This document shows, piece after piece, positions 47,500 through 55,537 of a DNA stretch of 64,000 nt. The stretch is from Taklimakanibacter sp050246735. GTDB taxonomy: Bacteria; Pseudomonadota; Alphaproteobacteria; Rhizobiales; Aestuariivirgaceae. The notes below the pieces were generated by a model that was given only the letters and a program-made list of their open reading frames with translations, searched no databases and was not told the origin of the DNA. The position numbers and the translations under genes were made by a program. The DNA is taken from positions 1-64,000 of the forward strand of contig JBFWVM010000015.1 of the NCBI GenBank assembly GCA_050246735.1. The letters run 5' to 3'. Position 1 is the stretch's first letter; each line of letters starts with the position of its first letter.

Positions 47500-48380
47500 A
47501 GATCGCTTTCGCCGGCCTCGGCAATATGGGCGGGCCGATGGCCGCCAATCTCGCCGCCAAAGGCTTTCAGGTCGCCGGCTTCGATATCGTGCCGGCCAAT
47601 CTCGCAAAGGCGGCGGGACGGGGCGTCGCGGCGGCGGAGAGCGCCGGAAAGGCGGCCCGGGACGCCGATGCGGTCGTCACCATGGTTCCGGCAGGCCGCC
47701 ATGTGCTGGAGCTATATCGCGGCATCCTACCGGCGGCGCGGCCCGGGACGCTGTTCATCGACTGCTCGACCATCGACGTGGCCAGCGCGCGCGAGGCGCA
47801 TGGCCTTGCCGCAGCGGCCGGCATGCAGAGCCTCGACGCGCCGGTCTCGGGCGGGACCGCGGGCGCCGCCGCGGCGTCGCTCACCTTCATGGTCGGGGGC
47901 GGGAAAGACGCCTTCGACCGCGGCCATCCCGTCCTCGCGGCCATGGGCAAGCGCATCGTCCATTGCGGCGGCGCGGGAGCGGGGCAGGCCGCCAAGATCT
48001 GCAACAACATGATCCTCGGCATATCGATGATCGCGGTGTCGGAGGCGTTCGTGCTCGCCGAAAAGCTCGGCCTCGACGCGCGGGCGCTCTATGACGTCGC
48101 CTCGGCGGCTTCCGGCCAATGCTGGTCGCTCACGACCTATTGCCCGGTGCCGGGCATCGGTCCCAGATCGCCGGCCGACGACGGCTACAAGCCGGGCTTC
48201 GCCGCGGCCCTCATGCTCAAGGACCTGGCTCTCGCCCAGCAGGCGGCGGCGGAAACGGAGGCCCCGACCCCGCTCGGCGCCCATGCCGAGGAGATCTATC
48301 GCCGCTTCAACGAAGCGGGCGGCGCCGATGAGGATTTCTCCGCCATCATCCGCCATCTCGCGGCGGCGAAACGGGAATAG
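47496..48380 (+). CDS. mmsB: 3-hydroxyisobutyrate dehydrogenase
   Basis: This 294-aa protein oxidises 3-hydroxyisobutyrate to methylmalonate semialdehyde with NAD. The N-terminal Rossmann motif is FAGLGNMGGPMAANLA, the substrate motif is LDAPVSGGTAGA, and the catalytic lysine lies in GAGQAAKICNNM. Start codon overlaps the previous stop. It is the last gene of the branched-chain amino acid cluster. The antitoxin gene on the other strand ends 29 bp away. Confidence 0.94.
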   Translation: MKIAFAGLGNMGGPMAANLAAKGFQVAGFDIVPANLAKAAGRGVAAAESAGKAARDADAVVTMVPAGRHVLELYRGILPAARPGTLFIDCSTIDVASAREAHGLAAAAGMQSLDAPVSGGTAGAAAASLTFMVGGGKDAFDRGHPVLAAMGKRIVHCGGAGAGQAAKICNNMILGISMIAVSEAFVLAEKLGLDARALYDVASAASGQCWSLTTYCPVPGIGPRSPADDGYKPGFAAALMLKDLALAQQAAAETEAPTPLGAHAEEIYRRFNEAGGADEDFSAIIRHLAAAKRE

Positions 48381-48409
48381 CCCGAGAACCTCAGGTCCAC
48401 AACCTGCGG

Positions 48410-48736
48410 TCAGGCGTGTTCGAGTCTCTTTTCCGGTCTTGTCCTTCGCCTTTTTGGAAATGTAATCTCGACGGGCTGGCCGAGCTTCTCGAGAAAATCG
48501 ATAAGCATTTCCATGGAAAACTGACCGATCTTTCCCTTCTGAAGGTCGGAAACACGCGGCTGCTGCACACCCAGATGGCGGGCGGCCTCCGCCTGGGTCC
48601 ATTTTCTGGCCTTAAGCCGCTCTTGCACCTTCATAAGGAGCACGGATTTCCTTTCCATTCTCCGTGCTTCGAGCGGATCGTCAATAAGAACGTTCCACAC
48701 ACTTCCGGTCGTTATGCGACCCACAATGCACCTCAT
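48410..48736 (-). CDS. XRE-family antitoxin (HigA-like)
   Basis: This 108-aa protein carries a helix-turn-helix of the XRE type: LKARKWTQAEAARHLGVQQP, then RVSDLQKGKIGQFSMEML. It probably neutralises the toxin encoded just upstream and represses the operon. The start overlaps the toxin stop by four bases (ATGA). The first 30 residues are not clearly part of the domain, so an internal ATG at 48634 (MKVQERLKAR) is an alternative start. Confidence 0.82.
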   Translation of the reverse strand: MRCIVGRITTGSVWNVLIDDPLEARRMERKSVLLMKVQERLKARKWTQAEAARHLGVQQPRVSDLQKGKIGQFSMEMLIDFLEKLGQPVEITFPKRRRTRPEKRLEHA

Positions 48737-49116
48737 TCCATCTTGCGACGATTCTTTGCCGTCTTCTTGACTTTCCTTGCGGCCTGCATGGCCGTCTCGA
48801 CCTCACGATAGGCTGTTCTACCCTTCTCGATGTTCCGCTGTGACGTCTGTCGCGTCGTTTTGTGAAATGCGTGGAGAACGTGCACGAGGCCCGGAACTTT
48901 CACCGCATAAAAGACACGATACTCGCCACTTTCCGCAGTGATCCTTATCTCTCGAACCCCCGGACCGACCGTTGTCATCGGTTTCCAGTCATCGGGCTCG
49001 ATATCGCGTTGGATTTTATCCAGCTGATAACCGGCTTCGCCCATCGCATCCGTTGGAAAGTCTTTCAAATCCTCATACGAGGTTCCGAGCCAGTCTATGT
49101 CCCGAAGTTCCGCCAT
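48733..49116 (-). CDS. RelE/HigB-like toxin (phage Gp49-like family)
   Basis: This 127-aa protein resembles PF05973 toxins that cleave mRNA in the ribosome. The recognisable part is MTTVGPGVREIRITAESGEY followed by RVFYAVKVPGLVHVLHAFHK, then a basic tail with KTTRQTSQRNIEKG. It precedes the antitoxin, the HigBA order. An AT-rich promoter-like stretch lies upstream at 49175-49206. Confidence 0.85.
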   Translation of the reverse strand: MAELRDIDWLGTSYEDLKDFPTDAMGEAGYQLDKIQRDIEPDDWKPMTTVGPGVREIRITAESGEYRVFYAVKVPGLVHVLHAFHKTTRQTSQRNIEKGRTAYREVETAMQAARKVKKTAKNRRKME

Positions 49117-49174
49117 ATTCTTCCCTAATGAAACCTATCATGCCTCTGCTCCATTTGATTGTTGTCGCTGTGTA

Positions 49175-49206
49175 CTTTCATATATACTAAAACTTATATA
49201 TAGCAA
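49175..49206 (-). promoter_or_regulatory. AT-rich promoter region of the toxin-antitoxin operon
   Basis: CATATATAC and CTTATATATAG surround AAAA in a window whose neighbours are about two-thirds GC. On the minus strand TATATA boxes lie about 65-90 bp before the toxin start. The near-symmetric arrangement could bind the HTH antitoxin. This is a composition-based call only. Confidence 0.4.
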
Positions 49207-49231
49207 GCAGGATTTGTTTGCTTGAACGGCG

Positions 49232-49840
49232 TCACGCAGTCCAACTCGGGCGCTCGCGCAGGCGCTGGTTCCAGCGCTGGACGTGGGAGAGGCCGGCCGG
49301 GACCTCGAAGCCGAAGACCTCCGAGAGCCACAGGGTGACCATGCCGGAGATGTCGGCCATGGAGAATTGCGCGCCGGCGAGATAGGGACGGCCGTCGCTC
49401 ATCTCGCGGTCGAGCCAGGTCCATTTGCCGGGGATCGCCTGCTTCTGCGCCTCGGCGAAGGCCGGGACCTGGGTCACGCGCTCGGCGAAGAATTCGGTCG
49501 TATGCATCACGACATTGCCGATCGCGGCGAAGACCTCGTTCTCCATGCGCCGGTTCCACATCTCGACCAGGCCCTTGCCCGCGGCGTCGGCGCCGAACAG
49601 GGGCGGGTCGGGATGAACGGCCTCCAGGTATCGGCAGATGGCGACGCTTTCGGTGATGACGGTGCCGTCGTCCAGCACGAGCACCGGCACCTGGCCCAGC
49701 GAGTTGAGCTTCAGGAACTCGGGAGACTTGTGCTCGCGTCTGGCATAGTCGAGCTCGACCAGGGGCAGCGCCACGCCTTTTTCGGCCATGAAGATGCGCA
49801 CGCGATATGAATTGGGGCCGGGAGCCACATAGAGCTTCAT
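49232..49840 (-). CDS. Glutathione S-transferase family protein
   Basis: This 202-aa protein has a thioredoxin-like N-terminal domain (MKLYVAPGPNSYRVRIFMAE; GQVPVLVLDDGTVITESVAI carries the cis-proline and the glutathione gamma-Glu site) and an all-helical C-terminal domain from about residue 85. The gene has GGAGGAGAAG directly before the ATG. It is divergent from the HxlR regulator, with two AACCGGTT-type sites between them, so HxlR probably controls it. The substrate is unknown; detoxification of an electrophile is likely. Confidence 0.92.
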   Translation of the reverse strand: MKLYVAPGPNSYRVRIFMAEKGVALPLVELDYARREHKSPEFLKLNSLGQVPVLVLDDGTVITESVAICRYLEAVHPDPPLFGADAAGKGLVEMWNRRMENEVFAAIGNVVMHTTEFFAERVTQVPAFAEAQKQAIPGKWTWLDREMSDGRPYLAGAQFSMADISGMVTLWLSEVFGFEVPAGLSHVQRWNQRLRERPSWTA

Positions 49841-49930
49841 CTTCTCCTCCTCACTTTCCGTTCAAGCCCCGTGGGCGGGGCCGATGGCGCAATCCCGCAT
49901 GCGCGGGTCGGCTCCATCAGATTGCTGATT

Positions 49931-49978
49931 GCAACCGGTTGCAGCGTAGCCAAACCGATGCGATAACGCAACCGGTTT
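49931..49978. promoter_or_regulatory. Paired palindromic operator between GST and hxlR genes
   Basis: The perfect palindrome GCAACCGGTTGC (49931-49942) is followed by the near-copy GCAACCGGTTT (49968-49978), 37 bp start to start. The second lies 13 bp before the HxlR ATG. HxlR proteins are dimeric and usually bind such dyads, so autoregulation together with control of the GST gene is likely. Confidence 0.65.
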
Positions 49979-49991
49979 CTCGGAGATATTC

Positions 49992-50507
49992 ATGAACGAC
50001 GCGCATCGCTCCGCCTGCCCCATCAATCTGACGCTCGAGGTTCTCGGCGACAAATGGAGCCTGGTCATCATCAGGGACATCGTCTTCGGCAACCGGCGGC
50101 ATTTCCGCGAACTGCTCACCCGGTCGATGGAGGGCATCGCCTCCAACATCCTCGCCGACCGGCTGAAGAAGCTGGTCGAGGAGGGCATTTTGTCGAAGGC
50201 GGGCGATCCGACCCACAAGCAGAAAGCCCTCTACAGCCTGACCGAGAAGGGCATCGACCTCGTGCCGGTGCTGGCGCAGATGGCGGTCTGGGGGCGCAAA
50301 TATCTCCCGGTCAGCGAGGAGCTCGGCGTCAGGGCGCAAGTCCTGGAGGAGGGCGGGCCCGCTCTGTGGCGCGACCTCGCCGAGGAGCTTCGCGAACTGC
50401 ACCTCGACAGGCCTCAGCGCAAGAAGCGCCGCGGCCCTTCGGTCCTGGCACGGCTGCAGGCGGCCCATGACGAGGTGGTGGCGCGCAACAGGCCCGGCGC
50501 GCGCTGA
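49992..50507 (+). CDS. HxlR-family transcriptional regulator
   Basis: This 171-aa protein has the HxlR winged-helix domain in residues 9-105. It begins with the typical cysteine (ACPINLTLEVLGDKWSLVII) and continues with FRELLTRSMEGIASNILADR and a YSLTEKGIDLVPVL wing. The C-terminal tail is basic (RPQRKKRRG). Several HxlR members use the N-terminal cysteine to sense electrophiles; C9 here is in that place. That fits the divergent GST gene. Confidence 0.92.
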   Translation: MNDAHRSACPINLTLEVLGDKWSLVIIRDIVFGNRRHFRELLTRSMEGIASNILADRLKKLVEEGILSKAGDPTHKQKALYSLTEKGIDLVPVLAQMAVWGRKYLPVSEELGVRAQVLEEGGPALWRDLAEELRELHLDRPQRKKRRGPSVLARLQAAHDEVVARNRPGAR

Positions 50508-50517
50508 CAGACAGGGC

Positions 50518-50874
50518 TCAAGCGTCGACAATGACCTTGAAGCCGCCATAGATCATGCGCCTGGCGTCGAAGGGCGCGTTGTCCGGACCCATGTCCTCGA
50601 GGCGCGGATCGGCCATCACCTTCTTGAGGATACGGTCGCGCTCGGCGCGCGACTTGTAGGTGATCCAGGAGAAGACCACGGTCTCGCCCGGCTTCTGCTT
50701 CACGCTGCGGGGAAAGGATGTGACCTTGCCCTTCGAAACGTCGTCGGCGAGGCATTCCTTGTAGTCGAGCGCGCCATGCTCGCGCCAGACCTTGCCGGCG
50801 AGCCTGGCCAGCTTCTTGTAGGCGGTGAGATTCTTCTTCGGGACGGCGACGATGAAACCATCGACATAGGCCAT
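50518..50874 (-). CDS. DUF1428 family protein
   Basis: This 118-aa protein matches the DUF1428 family (ferredoxin-like fold, dimeric). Conserved parts are MAYVDGFIVAVPKKNLTAYK, WREHGALDYKEC and FSWITYKSRAERD, ending DARRMIYGGFKVIVDA. The ATG at 50874 has AGGAGA at good distance; ATGs at 50880 and 50898 are too close to it or upstream of it. Its function is unknown. Families of this kind often lie beside YciI, VOC and SRPBCC genes, as here. Confidence 0.9.
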   Translation of the reverse strand: MAYVDGFIVAVPKKNLTAYKKLARLAGKVWREHGALDYKECLADDVSKGKVTSFPRSVKQKPGETVVFSWITYKSRAERDRILKKVMADPRLEDMGPDNAPFDARRMIYGGFKVIVDA

Positions 50875-50940
50875 GGTCATTCTCCTGTGGCTGGACAATC
50901 ACTGTTGACGGCGGGCGGCGACTTTCCGCGGCCGCGTCCT

Positions 50941-51366
50941 CTATGCCTTGTCGAGCTTGCGGGCCTGCTCCATTATGCGCTCTTCCTGGGCGCGCAGCTC
51001 GGGCGTGAAGGCCTCGCCGAAATCCTCCGCCTCGAAGACCGGGCGGATCTCGAGCACGTCGCCGTCCTGCATCGGACAGCGCCTGACCCAGTCGAGGGCC
51101 TCGGCCATGGACTTCACCCGCCAGATCCAGAAGCCGGCAACGAGCTCCCCGGCCTCGGCGAAAGGACCATCGACGATGCGCGGCTCCCCGCCGGTGAAAT
51201 GCGCCCGCTTGCCCCTGGAAGAGGGATGCAGTCCTTCACCCGCCAGCATGACGCCGGCCTTGACCAGCTCTTCGTTATAGTCACCCATCGCCGCGAGGAG
51301 CTCGGTCGAGGGCATGACTCCCGCCTCCGTGTCCTTGTTGGCTTTCACGAACACAACGACTTTCAT
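50941..51366 (-). CDS. YciI/YCII-related protein
   Basis: This 141-aa protein belongs to the YCII family (dimeric alpha-beta barrel) of the DGPF type. The N-terminus is MKVVVFVKANKDTEAGVMPS, followed by MGDYNEELVKAGVMLAGEGL, the DGPFAEAGELVAGFWIW motif and CPMQDGDVLEIRPVFE. No catalytic role can be assigned. It lies 9 bp downstream of the VOC gene, so the two form an operon. Confidence 0.9.
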   Translation of the reverse strand: MKVVVFVKANKDTEAGVMPSTELLAAMGDYNEELVKAGVMLAGEGLHPSSRGKRAHFTGGEPRIVDGPFAEAGELVAGFWIWRVKSMAEALDWVRRCPMQDGDVLEIRPVFEAEDFGEAFTPELRAQEERIMEQARKLDKA

Positions 51367-51375
51367 TTCATATCC

Positions 51376-51816
51376 TCACCTGGTTGCGGGCGCCACGACC
51401 ATCCAGCTCACGCCGAACTTGTCGGCGAGCACGCCGAAGCTCGTGGCGAAGAAAGTCTTGATCAAAGGCTGCTGGACCTGGCCGCCGGCCGACAGGCCGT
51501 CGAAGATCCGCCTGGCCTCGGCGTCGTCCCTGGCCTGGATGGCGAGCGAGATGCCGCCGAAACTGGTCTTGCCCGAACAGAAGCCGTCGGAGGCCATGAT
51601 CACCGACTCGCCGATCTTGAACTCCGAATGCATGATCTTGTCGCCGGCCGCAGGCGGCGGGCCCATGCCGGCGCATCCATCGTCGGTCGCAGTCGCGTCC
51701 CGCGGCGCCTCGTTGAAGCGCATCTTCATATTCACCTGGGCGCCCACCGCCTTGACGTAGAAGTCGAGCGCCTCTTCGGCGCGGCCCTCGAAGGACAAAT
51801 AGGGTTGAACATGCAT
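51376..51816 (-). CDS. VOC-family protein (PhnB-like)
   Basis: This 146-aa glyoxalase/dioxygenase-fold protein is of the PhnB type: MHVQPYLSFEGRAEEALDFY, then IMHSEFKIGESVIMASD, SLAIQARDDAEARRIFDGL and FGVLADKFGVSWMV. No metal-ligand set typical of true glyoxalases is obvious. A strong AGGAGAGGAA site precedes the ATG. The 341 bp upstream (51817-52157) hold no gene I can support, only the MarR promoter at their right end. Confidence 0.88.
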   Translation of the reverse strand: MHVQPYLSFEGRAEEALDFYVKAVGAQVNMKMRFNEAPRDATATDDGCAGMGPPPAAGDKIMHSEFKIGESVIMASDGFCSGKTSFGGISLAIQARDDAEARRIFDGLSAGGQVQQPLIKTFFATSFGVLADKFGVSWMVVAPATR

Positions 51817-52123
51817 GGTCTATTCCTCTCCTTGGTTGAACTTGCGGGCTCACGTCCTCGCTGCGGCAACGCCCATGCCGCGGAACCGTTCGATCTCGTC
51901 ATCTTCGCGGGGTGGAAAGCGGACGCTTCTCAAGCCCCTTGCCGCCGGAATGGCGTCGGATCGAGACGATGCGGCATGGACGTCAGCGGTTCGGTCGCGT
52001 GCTCGGCACGACTGTAGGGTTGTCCGGCATGACATTTCCTTCCTGTTCCCATTAGCGGCGCAAGCGCCTGGGCCAAGCGTCCGATTCAACAGACTGAGCG
52101 AAGCGTCCCGGATCCGCGCGAGC

Positions 52124-52151
52124 TTGACAAATACGTTGATATCAACATAAT
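52124..52151 (+). promoter_or_regulatory. marR promoter with operator palindrome between -35 and -10
   Basis: TTGACA (52124-52129) and CATAAT (52146-52151) are 16 bp apart, a near-consensus sigma-70 promoter. GTTGATATCAAC (52135-52146), a perfect 12-bp palindrome, fills the spacer, an ideal place for a repressor. The MarR ATG at 52158 lies only six bases after the -10 box, so the message would start at or next to the start codon. Confidence 0.65.
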
Positions 52152-52157
52152 ACAGCC

Positions 52158-52604
52158 ATGTCAACCCCGAAAATCCTGCCCTTCGCCGCGACGCACCGTG
52201 TGCGCGACCATTGCCTGTGCCTTGCGGTGCAACGCGCGGCGCGGGCGCTGGCGCGGCGTTTCGACGATGCGATGCGCGCGATGGATCTGACCCATGGACA
52301 ATTCTCGCTGCTGATGAGCCTCAACCGGCCCGAGCCGCCGAGCATCGGCGAGGTGGCGCATTTCCTCGCCATGGACCGCACGACGCTCACCGCCAATCTC
52401 AAGCCGCTCGAGCGGCGCGGCCTTGTGAAGGTAACGGTCGACAAGAAGGACAGGCGCAGCCGCCGCCTGGCCCTGACGGCGGCAGGGCATGCGCTCCTGA
52501 TCGAGGCTCTGCCGGTGTGGAAGAAGACGCATGCCGCGGTCGACACGCTCATCGCCGGCCGGAAGCCCGCTCAGCTGCGCAAGATGCTGGCTCTCGTATC
52601 CTGA
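52158..52604 (+). CDS. MarR-family transcriptional regulator
   Basis: This 148-aa protein has the MarR winged helix: FSLLMSLNRPEPPSIGEVAH, FLAMDRTTLTANLKPLERRG, and the wing VDKKDRRSRRLALTAAGHAL. The N-terminus DHCLCLAVQRAARALARRFD forms the dimer helix. It probably represses itself through the palindrome in its promoter. The transcript appears leaderless; if transcription starts further downstream, translation would have to use another start. Possible targets are the small enzymes on either side. Confidence 0.9.
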   Translation: MSTPKILPFAATHRVRDHCLCLAVQRAARALARRFDDAMRAMDLTHGQFSLLMSLNRPEPPSIGEVAHFLAMDRTTLTANLKPLERRGLVKVTVDKKDRRSRRLALTAAGHALLIEALPVWKKTHAAVDTLIAGRKPAQLRKMLALVS

Positions 52605-52621
52605 GCGATGCCCGGGCATTC

Positions 52622-53098
52622 TCAGGCCGGCCGCATGGCCGCGACATAGCGGCCGAGCTTGTCGAAGGCTTCGCTCCAGCCGCCGGCGTGGCCGTCGCGC
52701 TCCTCGAGCGACGGGAATGGCACCTGCCTGAAGGTCATGCGGGTCTTGCCGCCTTCCTCGGCGAAGGTCACGGTCACCAGATTCTCACCGCCGCGCTCGC
52801 CGTCCTCCTCCCAGGCGAAAGTGAAGACGAGACGCTCGTTCTCGACGACCTCGCGATAGGTGCCGCGGAACCGATAGTCCTTGCCCTCGGCGGAGCGGAT
52901 CAGGGCGCGGTAGTGCCCGCCGACGCGCAGGTCGAGCCTGGCCGAGGGCGCGGTGAAGCCCTTGGGTCCCAGCCAGCGCACCATATGCTCGGGCTCGGTC
53001 CAGGCCTTGTAAACGAGCGCCGGCGGCGCATCGAGGAGACGGGTGATGACGAGTTCGAGCTTGTCCGGGCGGACGTTGCTGTCGTCAGGGGCGGTCAT
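52622..53098 (-). CDS. SRPBCC domain protein (AHSA1-type)
   Basis: This 158-aa START-like protein of the activator of Hsp90 ATPase type shows RLLDAPPALVYKAWTEPEHM and WLGPKGF, and near the end GGWSEAFDKLGRYVA. The ATG at 53098 has AGGAA upstream; the longer open frame runs back into arsR. It is the common operon partner of the ArsR regulator gene upstream (38 bp). Ligand unknown. Confidence 0.92.
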   Translation of the reverse strand: MTAPDDSNVRPDKLELVITRLLDAPPALVYKAWTEPEHMVRWLGPKGFTAPSARLDLRVGGHYRALIRSAEGKDYRFRGTYREVVENERLVFTFAWEEDGERGGENLVTVTFAEEGGKTRMTFRQVPFPSLEERDGHAGGWSEAFDKLGRYVAAMRPA

Positions 53099-53136
53099 GG
53101 CGTTCCTTTCCTGTGCCGAACTCCGGAAAACGGGCG

Positions 53137-53487
53137 TCAGCCGCGGGGGCCGTCGCCGCCTCTCTCGGCCTGCAGCGTTTTCAGATAGGCATCGAGGCGA
53201 TCGAAGCTCTGCTCCCAGAACCGGCGATAATGGTCGAGCCAGCCGGCGGCCTCCTTGAGAGCCGCGGGCTCGAGACGGCGCGGCCGCCACTGCCTTTCAC
53301 GGCTCTGGGCGATCATGCCGGCCTGCTCCAGCACCTTGAGATGCTTGGAGATGGCGGGAAGGCTCATCGCGAATGGTTCCGCCAGCTCCTTGACCGTCGC
53401 CTCGCCCAGGGCCAGCCGCGCCAGGATGGCGCGCCGGGTAGGATCGGCGAGGGCGGCAAAGGTCATGCTCAGGCGGTCGGCAGCCAT
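53137..53487 (-). CDS. ArsR-family transcriptional regulator
   Basis: This 116-aa winged-helix regulator has the core FAALADPTRRAILARLALGE, VKELAEPFAMSLPAISKHL and a C-terminal RRLEPAALKEAAGWLDHYRR that is typical of the ArsR-SRPBCC pairs. No metal-binding cysteines are present, so it likely senses something other than arsenic. A 16-bp palindrome lies upstream at 53494-53509. Confidence 0.92.
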   Translation of the reverse strand: MAADRLSMTFAALADPTRRAILARLALGEATVKELAEPFAMSLPAISKHLKVLEQAGMIAQSRERQWRPRRLEPAALKEAAGWLDHYRRFWEQSFDRLDAYLKTLQAERGGDGPRG

Positions 53488-53493
53488 CTGTCT

Positions 53494-53509
53494 TTAACTG
53501 ATCAGTTAA
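53494..53509. promoter_or_regulatory. Palindromic operator before arsR
   Basis: TTAACTGATCAGTTAA is a perfect 16-bp palindrome seven bases upstream of the arsR start codon, in an AT-rich patch. Such sites are usual for autoregulating ArsR dimers. Confidence 0.6.
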
Positions 53510-53559
53510 TTAACTTGTAGGCTAAATAATGAACCTGTCCATGCCTGTCAAGTGCCTGC

Positions 53560-53579
53560 CCGGGATTGATTAATCCCGG
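53560..53579. promoter_or_regulatory. Inverted repeat upstream of the FAD monooxygenase gene
   Basis: CCGGGATT and AATCCCGG form an 8-bp perfect stem around GATT. No T-run follows, so an operator is more likely than a terminator. The remaining stretch to 53757 shows no gene. Confidence 0.35.
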
Positions 53580-53757
53580 ACGCCGCGGCCGAATCGACCT
53601 TGACCGATCGGCCGGTTGGCTTGATGCTCACGCCATGCTTGGCCGCGATGCCCGCAAGGCCGCCCCGTTCCACCATTTTCCCTCGATCGACGAGAGTCCG
53701 GTCGCCGCCCCCCCGAACGGCGCTCGTGGCGGACGTTCCGGCCGAAGAAACCGCATC

Positions 53758-54942
53758 ATGAGGATCGCCATCAATGGCTGCGGCATAGCCGGCCCGGCCC
53801 TCGCCTGGTGGCTGCTGGAATACGGGCATGAGCCGGTGCTGATCGAAGAGGCGCGGCGTCCCCGCAAGGGCGGCTATGTCATCGACTTCTGGGGCCTTGG
53901 CTACGACATCTGCGAAAAGATGGGGCTGATCGCGACGATCCGCGAGCGCGGCTATGATGTCGGGGAGGTGCGTTTCGTCGGCTCCGACGGCCGCACGACC
54001 GGCGGCTTCGACACAGACGTCCTTTCGCATATGACCAACGGCCGCTTCACAAGCCTGCAGCGCAGCGATCTCGGCGCGACGCTTTACGAAGCCGTGGAGA
54101 GGCGCGCCGAAACGATCTTCGAGGATTCCGTCCGCTCCGTGGAGCAGGACGACGCCGGTGTCCATGTCGGTTTCGAGCGTACTGCGCCGCGTGATTTCGA
54201 CCTCCTGGTCGGCGCCGACGGGCTGCATTCGCGCGTGCGCGCGCTCGTCTTCGGACCGGAAGAAAGCTACGAACGCTTTCTGGGATATCATGTCGCCGCC
54301 TTCGATGTGGCCGGCTATCGACCACGGGACGAACTCGTCTATGTCAGCCGCAGCCAGCCCGGCCGGCAGATATCGCGCTTTTCCATGCGCGACGACCGCA
54401 CGCTCTTCCTTTTCGTCTTCCGCGACGACGTGTTGGGCGGTCAAACGCCGGTGAATGACGGCCAGCGCAAGGCGGCGCTGCGCGCGGTCTTCGGCCAGTC
54501 CGGCTGGGAAGCGCCGGCCATGCTCGATGCGATGGAGGACGTCGAGAACATCTATTTCGATCGCGTCAGTCAGATCCATATGGACGCCTGGACGAAGGAA
54601 CGGACCGCGCTGGTCGGCGACGCGGCCGCCGCCGTCTCCCTGCTGGCCGGAGAAGGAACGGGACTCGCCATCGCCGAGGCCTATGTGCTGGCCGGCGAGC
54701 TTCATCGCAGTGGCGGAGATCATGCAGCCGCCTTCGCGGCCTATCAGCGGCGCCTGATGCCGTTTCTCGCGGACAAGCAGAAATCGGCGAGAAGGTTCGC
54801 GTCGACCTTCGCCCCGAGAACCGCGATCGGAATCGCCGTCCGCGACATGGCGACGCGTCTGATGCGCTTTCCCTGGCTGGCCGAGCTCTTCGTCGGCGAC
54901 CTGCGCGACGCCGTCGAGCTTCCGGCCTACGAAGCCGCGTGA
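53758..54942 (+). CDS. FAD-dependent monooxygenase (PHBH/TetX-like)
   Basis: This 394-aa flavoprotein hydroxylase begins with the dinucleotide motif INGCGIAGPALAWWLLEYG, has the DG motif LVGADGLHSRVRAL, and the GD motif LVGDAAAAVSLLAGEGTGLA. The length and the VIDFWGLGYDICEKMG segment fit the group that includes TetX-like and related aromatic or drug hydroxylases. The ATG at 53758 gives the standard N-terminus; the upstream open frame is not family-like. Substrate unknown; antibiotic inactivation is possible but not shown. Confidence 0.9.
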   Translation: MRIAINGCGIAGPALAWWLLEYGHEPVLIEEARRPRKGGYVIDFWGLGYDICEKMGLIATIRERGYDVGEVRFVGSDGRTTGGFDTDVLSHMTNGRFTSLQRSDLGATLYEAVERRAETIFEDSVRSVEQDDAGVHVGFERTAPRDFDLLVGADGLHSRVRALVFGPEESYERFLGYHVAAFDVAGYRPRDELVYVSRSQPGRQISRFSMRDDRTLFLFVFRDDVLGGQTPVNDGQRKAALRAVFGQSGWEAPAMLDAMEDVENIYFDRVSQIHMDAWTKERTALVGDAAAAVSLLAGEGTGLAIAEAYVLAGELHRSGGDHAAAFAAYQRRLMPFLADKQKSARRFASTFAPRTAIGIAVRDMATRLMRFPWLAELFVGDLRDAVELPAYEAA

Positions 54943-54990
54943 CCGTGACGCGGGAGAGGTGCCGTTCGCCGTGATGCCGGCATCCGGCGG

Positions 54991-55488
54991 TCAGGACCCA
55001 TAAACGGCTGCTCTCCTTCTGGTTCTGGCGTAATGCCGCCTCGCCTTGGTGCGGCTGCTGCAGGTCGAGCCGCACCAGCGCTTGTTGGCATTGCGGGTCT
55101 GATCGAAGAACAGCCAGCCGCAATTGCCGCAGACCCGCACCCGCGCCCGGTCGGGCGAGAAAGCAAGCGCCAGCGCCGCATGAAGGATGGCGGTGAGGAA
55201 GGGATCGTCGCCGGCGGCAAGGACCTCGGCATAAAGCGACACCAGCAGCGGCCAGTCCTCGCCGGCGCGGAAATAGCGGTCGATGGCTTCCCTGACCTTC
55301 ACGCAGCGTTCGACATCGGCGACGGGCGGCGCCAGTCCCGAACAAGCCGCCCAGCCTCTGAGATTCTCCGGCGAGCGGCCGCGGTCCTCTTCGCCCGCCT
55401 TGCCGCGCCACACCACCATATTGGCGAAATCGAGGGCCGGGTTGCGGTTGATGAAATGATGGTCGTGCCAGGGAAAGGAAGCAGTCAT
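54991..55488 (-). CDS. CGNR zinc-finger (ABATE domain) protein
   Basis: This 165-aa protein has the ABATE N-terminal domain (ALDFANMVVWRGKAG) and a C-terminal zinc finger CGNCGWLFFDQTRNANKRWC followed by GSTCSSRTKARRHYAR. The fourth-cysteine motif, usually CGNR, reads CSSR here, but all four zinc cysteines are kept. The family is thought to regulate transcription. It is convergent with the monooxygenase, which may be its target or chance neighbour. Confidence 0.88.
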   Translation of the reverse strand: MTASFPWHDHHFINRNPALDFANMVVWRGKAGEEDRGRSPENLRGWAACSGLAPPVADVERCVKVREAIDRYFRAGEDWPLLVSLYAEVLAAGDDPFLTAILHAALALAFSPDRARVRVCGNCGWLFFDQTRNANKRWCGSTCSSRTKARRHYARTRRRAAVYGS

Positions 55489-55537
55489 CGTTGCGATTGA
55501 CAGGAGCGGGCCATGGGATCATTCTTACTAGCAAACC

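Noticed and set aside
50467..52017. 516-codon plus-strand frame across 50.5-52.0 kb
   Set aside because: It is the complement of three well-supported minus-strand genes (DUF1428, YciI, VOC).
51817..52123. Possible small gene between the VOC and MarR genes
   Set aside because: Minus-strand readings contain stops or only unrecognised Arg-rich pieces; nothing beyond the promoter can be supported.
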